Below are positions 7,844 to 13,470 of a stretch of 13,470 nucleotides of DNA, one piece after another. The DNA lies in the NCBI GenBank assembly GCA_964458125.1, contig CAYWHE010000107.1, positions 1 through 13,470 of the forward strand, given 5' to 3'. Origin of the DNA: CAYWHE01 sp964458125 (GTDB lineage Bacteria; Bacteroidota; Bacteroidia; AKYH767-A; OLB10). A model generated the notes under the pieces. It saw only the letters and a program-made list of their open reading frames with translations. It was not told where the DNA came from and did no database searches. The position numbers and the translations under genes were made by a program. The first letter of the stretch is position 1, and each line of letters opens with the position of its first letter.

Positions 7844-9250
7844 ATGTCAAGCGATTTTTTTCAACTGATGCTTCCCGAGTTAAGCTTAACGCTTATCATC
7901 TTCCTGTTGCTTTTCATCCGGATACAGGACAGCATCCGTGAAAGCGGAAAGGTATTTCATATAGCCAATACGTTATTGATTCTGCACGTATTGTTCTGCT
8001 TTGTTCCCGCAGGAGAAGGAACGCTGTTCAGCGGGTTGTTTCACACGGGCAGGCTGATTCAGCTGGAAAAGGGCATTCTCAGCCTGGGCACCCTGCTGAT
8101 ATCCATGCAGGCCTGGCACTGGCTGAAAAACCACAGGCATGTGGCCGAATTTTACATCCTCCTGTCAGCGACCCTGCTGGGTATGTTTTTCATGCTGTCA
8201 TCCGGGAACCTCCTGATGTTCTTTCTCGGTTTGGAGCTGGCCTCCATACCGCTGGCCGCCCTGGTCAACTTCGACCTGGACAAAATGAAATCTTCCGAAG
8301 CAGCAGTGAAAATGATCCTTTCCTCGGCTTTCGCTTCCGCCATCATGTTGTTTGGCATTTCCATGTTATACGGAACCACGGGAACAATCACCATGGCATC
8401 GCTCCCTGCAGCCATTGCGGGCGGACCGCTTCAGGCGCTTTCACTCCTGTTCATTTTTTCCGGGTTTGCATTCAAACTTTCCGCCGTGCCCTTTCACCTG
8501 TGGACGGCCGATGTTTATGAAGGCGCCCCCGTACCGGTAACCGCTTACCTGTCGGTGGTATCCAAGGCTTCCATGATTTTCGTATTCATCAGCATACTGA
8601 ATCCGCTCTTCGGGAAATTACAGGCCATGTGGTATGAGGTCCTGGTAGTAACCATTTTGCTCACGATCACGGTCGGAAACCTGTTCGCCCTGCGGCAGGA
8701 AAACATCAAACGGTTCCTGGCTTTTTCCTCCGTTTCACAGGTTGGTTTTATTTTATTGGGATTATCGGCAAACAACTTCCATGGAAATACGGCGGCGGTT
8801 TACTTCCTTATCATTTACCTGTTTTCGAACCTGGGCGCTTTTGGCGTGATCACCCTGGTTGAGGCTGAAACAGGGAAAGAATCCATTGCGGATTACAGGG
8901 GATTTTACCAATCGAACAAATGGCTTTCCTGGGTGCTGGCCCTCTGCCTGTTCTCCCTGGCAGGCGTACCGCCAACGGCGGGTTTCTTCGGCAAACTATT
9001 CCTGGTGACGGCCGGGGCCGGTAAGGGAAACTGGATGCTGGTGACCCTGGCCGCTGCGAATATGGTCATCTCCCTGTATTATTACCTGCGGATTGTCAAG
9101 GCCGTATTCGTGGATGAACAGCCTGATCCTGTTCCAGCCCTGAAAGGATCGCTGACCTTCCGGCTGGCGCTGATCATCTGTGTGGCCGGGGTCCTGATCA
9201 CGGGGATTTTCAGCGGAGCCTATGATTACATAGTCGGCCTGATGGTTTAA
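7844..9250 (+). CDS. nuoN: NADH-quinone oxidoreductase subunit N (proximal antiporter-like proton pump)
   Basis: NuoN is the third antiporter-like pump, next to NuoK. The 468-residue protein is close to the usual 470-490. The expected functional residues are present: Glu131 in FLGLELASIPLAAL (helix 5), Lys211 in FKLSAVPFHLWTADVYEGAP (helix 7), Lys241 in YLSVVSKASMIF (helix 8), the GNLFALRQENIKRFLAFSSV block (278-297), and Lys384 in GVPPTAGFFGKLFL (helix 12). NLYYYLRIV-type residues (about 409-418) mark the helix before the end. The start is ATG at 7844. It follows nuoM after 89 bases, the second-largest spacer in the cluster, which holds no ORF or clear promoter. NuoN is the last recognisable complex I subunit here. 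Confidence 0.96.
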   Translation: MSSDFFQLMLPELSLTLIIFLLLFIRIQDSIRESGKVFHIANTLLILHVLFCFVPAGEGTLFSGLFHTGRLIQLEKGILSLGTLLISMQAWHWLKNHRHVAEFYILLSATLLGMFFMLSSGNLLMFFLGLELASIPLAALVNFDLDKMKSSEAAVKMILSSAFASAIMLFGISMLYGTTGTITMASLPAAIAGGPLQALSLLFIFSGFAFKLSAVPFHLWTADVYEGAPVPVTAYLSVVSKASMIFVFISILNPLFGKLQAMWYEVLVVTILLTITVGNLFALRQENIKRFLAFSSVSQVGFILLGLSANNFHGNTAAVYFLIIYLFSNLGAFGVITLVEAETGKESIADYRGFYQSNKWLSWVLALCLFSLAGVPPTAGFFGKLFLVTAGAGKGNWMLVTLAAANMVISLYYYLRIVKAVFVDEQPDPVPALKGSLTFRLALIICVAGVLITGIFSGAYDYIVGLMV

Positions 9251-9307
9251 GTCAATGCATACTCCCGGAATGAACGCGCAACATAACCCCATATCATATA
9301 CGAAAAA

Positions 9308-9682
9308 ATGGCACTGAATCCAACCCACTCGTTTGAAGATCTCGGTGAAATTAAATGCGCCATCGTGGAAAAAAACTGTACCGGGGAACGGGTGAAATTC
9401 CTGAAGGCGCTTCTTGAATTTAACGGATATACGGTGGTGACCGTGCCCAGCCCGCCTCCTAAGGCCGCCAAACCGGCCGCTCCGGCGGAAGGAGAACCTG
9501 CAGAAACGGCACCTCCGCTTCCGCCTTCAACATTTACGGTTGGCGTTACCGATGTATCCTTCAGTCCCATAAATGCCGTTTTCAACCGGGAACTGAAAAC
9601 ACCTTCCGGAAAAATTGTCACGAAAAACTACTGGAAACAAAGGGAAACGGATGTCAAGGAGGGGGAGTGGTACTGGAAATAA
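9308..9682 (+). CDS. Small uncharacterised protein downstream of nuoN, with Pro/Ala-rich linker
   Basis: I do not recognise a named family. The 124-residue protein starts at ATG 9308, 57 bases after nuoN on the same strand, so it may be the last gene of the complex I transcript. Three parts are visible. Residues 1-46 look like a small alpha/beta segment, with Cys17 and Cys24 and an amphipathic KFLKALLEFNGYTVV stretch. Residues 47-74 are a flexible linker rich in Pro, Ala and Glu. Residues 75-124 include FTVGVTDVSFSPINAVFNRE, then an aromatic, charged tail with NYWKQ and EWYWK. It has no signal peptide or membrane helix and should be cytoplasmic. From memory, similar short C-terminal blocks occur in Bacteroidota hypothetical proteins, which I cannot confirm. 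A role as an accessory or assembly factor of complex I is only a guess from position. Confidence 0.75.
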   Translation: MALNPTHSFEDLGEIKCAIVEKNCTGERVKFLKALLEFNGYTVVTVPSPPPKAAKPAAPAEGEPAETAPPLPPSTFTVGVTDVSFSPINAVFNRELKTPSGKIVTKNYWKQRETDVKEGEWYWK

Positions 9683-9864
9683 GGGCGGTTATTTTTATGG
9701 GGAAAGGCGGTTCCCGGAATGGAAAATCAAGTCAGTAAAAATTTCCTTTGACCTTCACCTGAATTCGCCCGGCATCAGGCCGGCAAACAGTTCTGTTATT
9801 TCCGGTGTTTTTTCTTTTCAGACTCCGGCGGTTCTAATCCATGAAACATCAGGAGCGATTCGCC

Positions 9865-9892
9865 AAAAAAATTACGGCCCTGCCATTGGGGC
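9865..9892 (-). terminator. Weak intrinsic terminator candidate for the T9SS protein gene
   Basis: Read on the minus strand, downstream of the stop at 9934, a 4-bp GC stem pairs GCCC with GGGC (plus positions 9889-9892 and 9877-9880) around an 8-base loop. After five bases comes a run of seven T (plus positions 9865-9871). The stem is short and the T-run is offset, so this is only a plausible terminator. No matching T-run exists for the plus strand, and I see no convincing terminator for the nuo transcript in the 9683-9933 spacer. Confidence 0.3.
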
Positions 9893-9933
9893 GGACTGAA
9901 TAATGGAAGCGGATCGCCTGAGTTGTCAGCGGT

Positions 9934-11526
9934 CTACAATTTCACTATGCGTTCAACCCGGATATCATTTACCGAAGAAATAACCAGGGTATAAATTCCT
10001 TTGGGAAGGTGTTCAACAGGTAAGGTTACCTGCATGTCCTCACCGGAAGGACTATACCTCATTTCGAAAACCCTTCCCCCGAATTGATTCAGCAGGCAAA
10101 AACCGACAGGTGTTGAAAATTCCCGGTTAAATGATATGGTCATATCTTCATGAACGGGATTGGGTTGAATCCGGATTTGATTTTTATTTTCCGGTCGTAA
10201 AACAATCGTATGGAAGGATGTCAGCTCGCCGTTGAAATCGGTTTGATCCAGGCGGTAAAAATAAGCTGAACCGGAGGGCAGGTGATCTGTAAATTCATAT
10301 TCATGCACGGAAGTTGAGGTTCCTGCGCCGGGCATTTGGCAAATGGTGTTAAATTGCCGGCCATCGCCGGAGCGTTTCAATTCAAAATAATTGTTATTGA
10401 TTTCACTGGCGGTTATCCACCGGATGAGCGCTTTATCATCATCAACTAACGTAGCCTGAAAGGTTAACAAGGTTACCGGTAATTGCTGGGCCCCCACAAA
10501 GTAAGGGTAATGCGTAGTATGGTAACAACCTGCCGGCACCGTAAAGGAATAGCAAAAAACATATAGTTGACCCGGGACCAATCCGGTAAAATTCATGCTG
10601 GCCAGTGTTCCGGACTGGATGGCAGCCCCGCAGGTACTGTTGTAAAGCGACCAGCTGAAATTGGAAACATTACCCGCCCCGCAGGTTGAGTTTACAATAA
10701 CCTGGAAGGCCACATTGGAATTGTTCGCAATAAAGCTGTGGCACCGGGTGGAGGACTGACTACCTTCAATATACGGAAGGTACGGATAGTTCGGACACGA
10801 GGCCGTTACCTGGGCTACCGTGGGAGTGGATGGAAAACCGCAGGCCTGTCCGCAATTTGCGGCACACGTATTACAAGGGGGAGAATACTGGTTTCCCAGG
10901 CGGATGCAAAAATTGGGATCCTGGCTCCCATTGCCATTGTTATAGCCAAGCTGAACCAGGTAGGTTTTGCCTATGGAAAGGCCGGTCAGGTTATTGGTCA
11001 CAATGCCATCGCCGGTTCCCTGGGTGTTCATGTTGGCACAGGATATTTTGTTGGCCAGGGCGGGCTGACAGGTTGAATCATTGTAAACGACGGAGGTAAA
11101 CCGTGCAGGATAATAGCCTGCTCCACTTCCTGAAAGGCCGGTAATGTTGGTTTGCACCCACATGTTGGCGGAAACGGCCACAAACCTGTACCAAACCGTC
11201 ATGGTGAAATTGGATGTTCCGCAATGGCCGGATGTCGCAGTATTTTCACCGGATTGGGTGGTGGCGCCCGAGAAAGTGCCGTTGCTGCAGCCGCTGTTGG
11301 CCACGAGAGTGGCGGCCGACCCGCAATTGTCATTGGCCGGTGGCGGCGGAAACACCCGGAGGCTGACCGGTTCATTGGCCATTAAAATAACAAGCTGGTC
11401 ACCGGAAGCGGTGCTCTCCTGGTTGGTTACGGAAAGCGCTATTTTATGACAGGAGGTCTCCGGGACCTGGGATAAAAGCGGCCCCAATAGCAGGTTAAGG
11501 AGCATAAACAAGCCATATCTTTTCAT
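9934..11526 (-). CDS. Secreted cysteine-rich protein with type IX secretion C-terminal sorting domain
   Basis: The 530-residue protein begins with a signal peptide (MKRYGLFMLLNLLLGPLLSQ, cleavage near residue 20) for Sec export. A PPPANDNCGSAATLV stretch (61-75) matches a motif common at the start of jelly-roll-like domains in Bacteroidota secreted proteins. The middle is rich in Asn, Ser, Thr and Gly and has about 19 cysteines over the whole protein, including the cluster CNTCAANCGQACGF (218-231). Residues about 349-443 form a fibronectin-III-like segment with IRWITASEINNNYFELKRSG and YFYRLDQTDFNGE. The end (about 451-530), with IRIQPNPVHEDMTISF, then LPKGIYTLVI and a final basic strand, is a T9SS type A sorting domain. 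It is therefore probably exported across the outer membrane and attached to the surface or released. No catalytic motif is visible, and the substrate or ligand is unknown. It is convergent with the nuo cluster. Confidence 0.9.
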   Translation of the reverse strand: MKRYGLFMLLNLLLGPLLSQVPETSCHKIALSVTNQESTASGDQLVILMANEPVSLRVFPPPPANDNCGSAATLVANSGCSNGTFSGATTQSGENTATSGHCGTSNFTMTVWYRFVAVSANMWVQTNITGLSGSGAGYYPARFTSVVYNDSTCQPALANKISCANMNTQGTGDGIVTNNLTGLSIGKTYLVQLGYNNGNGSQDPNFCIRLGNQYSPPCNTCAANCGQACGFPSTPTVAQVTASCPNYPYLPYIEGSQSSTRCHSFIANNSNVAFQVIVNSTCGAGNVSNFSWSLYNSTCGAAIQSGTLASMNFTGLVPGQLYVFCYSFTVPAGCYHTTHYPYFVGAQQLPVTLLTFQATLVDDDKALIRWITASEINNNYFELKRSGDGRQFNTICQMPGAGTSTSVHEYEFTDHLPSGSAYFYRLDQTDFNGELTSFHTIVLRPENKNQIRIQPNPVHEDMTISFNREFSTPVGFCLLNQFGGRVFEMRYSPSGEDMQVTLPVEHLPKGIYTLVISSVNDIRVERIVKL

Positions 11527-11856
11527 GTCCTGGGTGAATTTGTATGATGCAAGATATGGAAAAAGAACACAAGGACCAAATTATTATTCCGGCCCACCCG
11601 ATACACCCTGAAATCAAGGCCATACCAGGAATACGGATGGACAAGCAACGGGCCGGTGGATCCCTGGAAAAACCTCAGCAGCGTATGAAACGGCGTGCAT
11701 GAGGCCCATGCCAGGAAATTAAAGGGATGCCGCTGGAATGATAAAATATACGGTGAATTTTCCCGAACCTCCGCAGTCCGGGTGATCCTCCAAACAGGTT
11801 ACTGACGGCGCATAACCGCTGTTAGTCTCCAACTCCACATTAAAAAAAGGAGCCGA
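11527..11856. other. Intergenic spacer between the helicase and T9SS genes
   Basis: These 330 bases lie downstream of the helicase stop and upstream of the T9SS protein start, both on the minus strand. I see no supported gene. A 52-codon plus-strand ORF (11544-11702) has no recognisable features. On the minus strand, 11762-11782 folds as an 8-bp stem if two G-U pairs are allowed, with a 5-base loop. It is followed by A residues rather than T, so it is not a standard terminator. No clear promoter of the Bacteroidota TAnnTTTG type is present ahead of the T9SS gene; the nearest approach is a TAATTTG on the minus strand near 11576-11582. Confidence 0.5.
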
Positions 11857-13104
11857 TTATCTTTTTCTTCCGGACCATTTTCTTTTTTGCCGGTGGTTTA
11901 CGTTGGTTTTCACCGGGGTATGTGAGGTGTGATGCGGCATGTTTTCAATGGCAGGCTGAATCGCTGATGATGAGGTTAAGGGCGGGTGTTCAGCCATCAC
12001 AGGGATTTTTTTACCGATCAGTTTTTCGATATCCCTCAGGAATGGCCGCTCTTCCGGATCACAGAATGAATACGCCGTACCATTTGCGCCGGCACGACCC
12101 GTTCGTCCGATACGGTGTACATACGTTTCAGGTACATTGGGAATATCGTAATTAATGACGTATTCCAGGTCATCCACATCAATTCCCCGGGCTGCTATAT
12201 CCGTGGCCACCAGCACACGTGTGGACTGGGCCTTGAAATTACTCAGGGCCCGCTGACGGGCATTCTGGGCCTTATTGCCGTGAATGGCCTCGGCCCCGAC
12301 ATTATTTTTACTCAGCACCCTGGCCACCTTGTCGGCTCCGTGTTTGGTCCTGGTGAACACCAGGGCCGTTTTTATTTTGCGGTCCTTCAGCAATTCCAGC
12401 AGCAGGGCGTTTTTATTGACCTTATCCACAAAACAAATAAACTGGTTGATAGTGTCTGCCGTAGATGAAACTGGCGTGACCTCCACCCTGGCCGGGTGAT
12501 TCAGGATGCCTGCAGCCAGTTTGACGATTTCAGGCGGCATGGTCGCTGAAAAGAAAAGCGACTGTCGTTTCCTGGGTAAGACCACCAGGAGTTTTTTGAT
12601 ATCATGAATGAATCCCATGTCGAGCATTCGATCGGCTTCATCGAGAACGAAAATTTCAATGTCCTTCAGTGAAATATGCCCCTGATTCATCAGATCAAGC
12701 AGGCGGCCGGGTGTGGCCACCAGGATATCAACACCCTTATGCAGGGCGTTCGTCTGGGGAGCCTGACCTACGCCTCCGAAAACCACGGTGTGGTGAAGGC
12801 CCGTATGACGGCCATAAGCCTTAAAGCTTTCCCCGATTTGTATGGCCAGTTCGCGGGTAGGCGTGACAATGAGGCTCCGGATCGTCCGTTTGTGACCGGT
12901 GTGTTTTTTCAGGTAGAGTTGCTGGAGAATCGGAATGGCAAACGCCGCTGTTTTTCCGGTTCCGGTCTGGGCACAGCCCAGCAGGTCTTTACCGGCTAAT
13001 ACCAATGGAATGGCTTCAGCCTGGATGGGGGTGGGAATGGTATAACCTTCTTCCTCTAATGAACGCAATATGGGTTCAATAATTTCTAATCGTTGAAAGG
13101 GCAT
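11857..13104 (-). CDS. DEAD-box ATP-dependent RNA helicase, RhlE type
   Basis: This cytoplasmic ATP-dependent RNA helicase unwinds short RNA duplexes, with likely roles in ribosome assembly, RNA decay or cold growth. The 415-residue protein has all helicase motifs in order: Phe3 and PTPIQ (24-28) of the Q motif, Walker A AQTGTGKT (45-52), PTRELA (82-87), GG (110-111), TPGR (131-134), DEAD (155-158), SAT (186-188), LVFTRTK (248-254), ATDIAARGIDV (300-310) and HRIGRTGRAG (330-339). After the core there is a short low-complexity tail (about 372-415), rich in His, Pro and Ser and ending in basic KRKWSGRKR, suited to RNA contact. No DbpA-type RNA-binding domain is present, which together with the short tail points to the RhlE group. 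The start is ATG at 13104. The gene is monocistronic or leads the T9SS gene across a 330-base gap. Confidence 0.96.
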   Translation of the reverse strand: MPFQRLEIIEPILRSLEEEGYTIPTPIQAEAIPLVLAGKDLLGCAQTGTGKTAAFAIPILQQLYLKKHTGHKRTIRSLIVTPTRELAIQIGESFKAYGRHTGLHHTVVFGGVGQAPQTNALHKGVDILVATPGRLLDLMNQGHISLKDIEIFVLDEADRMLDMGFIHDIKKLLVVLPRKRQSLFFSATMPPEIVKLAAGILNHPARVEVTPVSSTADTINQFICFVDKVNKNALLLELLKDRKIKTALVFTRTKHGADKVARVLSKNNVGAEAIHGNKAQNARQRALSNFKAQSTRVLVATDIAARGIDVDDLEYVINYDIPNVPETYVHRIGRTGRAGANGTAYSFCDPEERPFLRDIEKLIGKKIPVMAEHPPLTSSSAIQPAIENMPHHTSHTPVKTNVNHRQKRKWSGRKR

Positions 13105-13470
13105 GGATGAGTTTTAAAAAGGACTATTTTTATGGGTAAAAGAATAGCCTGTTTGTTAATGTGCAGCAAATATCGGAATAATTATCCGGTTTGGAACTAT
13201 ATGAATGGAAATAAACTTTTCAAGGTTCCGGATGATATCTATCCCGGCGCCTGTAAAATATTCCAGGCCGGGAAATGATACACCATACGGTATTAAATAG
13301 GAAGTAAAGTCCATTTATTTTTAAGCAACTTTGAGGGAAAAGGAAAAAGCAGGTGCATGGAAAATTGAATTACTTGCTTAATAACCTTTCTCTTAAGGTC
13401 AAAATAAATTTACTAGGATAGATTAAAAATTGAAATACATGAACCGGCCTCACTGAAAAAGCGTTAAGAA
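13105..13470. other. AT-rich region upstream of the helicase gene, no supported gene
   Basis: These 366 bases are more AT-rich than the rest of the window and should contain the helicase promoter on the minus strand. No tRNA, long ORF or mobile-element end is visible. A 48-codon plus-strand ORF runs from ATG 13132 to TGA 13278 without recognisable family features. Within it, 13242-13253 pairs with 13264-13273 (TCCCGG and CCTG against CAGG and CCGGGA, with a 2-base bulge). A competing stem, CCGGAT (13228-13233) with ATCCCGG (13241-13247), shares bases with the first. A near-match to the Bacteroidota -7 box (GATATTTG on the minus strand, plus 13167-13174) lies about 65 bases ahead of the start codon without a clear -33 partner. 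Confidence 0.45.

Noticed and set aside
9615..9899. 94-codon plus-strand ORF after the small gene
   Set aside because: It overlaps the 3' end of the 9308-9682 gene in another frame, has low-complexity basic composition at its start and shows no recognisable motif.
11544..11702. 52-codon plus-strand ORF upstream of the T9SS gene
   Set aside because: It is short, without motif or ribosome binding site, lies in the promoter region of the divergent T9SS gene and uses several uncommon codons such as ATA.
13167..13174. Helicase promoter, minus-strand GATATTTG resembling the TAnnTTTG box
   Set aside because: It has one mismatch and no convincing -33 TTTG at the right distance, so it is too weak to annotate as a promoter.

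Overview
The window is about 13.5 kb of roughly 50% G+C DNA, most likely from a member of the Bacteroidota. The main evidence is a secreted protein with a type IX secretion (por-type) C-terminal sorting domain, a Bacteroidota-style set of complex I genes, and a general lack of strong Shine-Dalgarno sequences with some TTG/GTG starts.

Positions 1-9250 (+ strand) hold most of a respiratory complex I (nuo) operon, in the order nuoC (5' end cut by the window edge), nuoD, nuoH, nuoI, nuoJ, nuoK, nuoL, nuoM, nuoN. The nuoE, nuoF and nuoG genes, which encode the NADH-oxidising input module and normally lie between nuoD and nuoH, are absent: nuoD and nuoH are only 45 bases apart. What is visible is the Q-module (C, D, H, I) and the proton-pumping membrane arm (H, J, K, L, M, N) of the 11-subunit type of complex I, whose electron donor is probably ferredoxin, flavodoxin or an unidentified partner. 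A small uncharacterised gene (9308-9682) follows nuoN on the same strand and may belong to the same transcript.

Two parts of the operon stand out. The 226-base gap between nuoH and nuoI carries a degenerate heptamer repeat and two adjacent hairpins. NuoM lacks the usual transmembrane-helix-7 lysine but has an extra lysine close to its helix-5 glutamate.

Positions 9934-13104 (- strand) hold two genes unrelated to complex I: a cysteine-rich, secreted, T9SS-sorted protein, and upstream of it a RhlE-type DEAD-box RNA helicase. The nuo cluster and the T9SS gene are convergent, with a weak terminator candidate between them. The spacers at 11527-11856 and 13105-13470 contain no convincing gene, only short ORFs and hairpins.

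Most of the window is core metabolism. I see no CRISPR array, transposase, phage gene, tRNA or rRNA. The best candidates for something undescribed are the small gene after nuoN, the altered charged residues of NuoM, and the structured element inside the operon.
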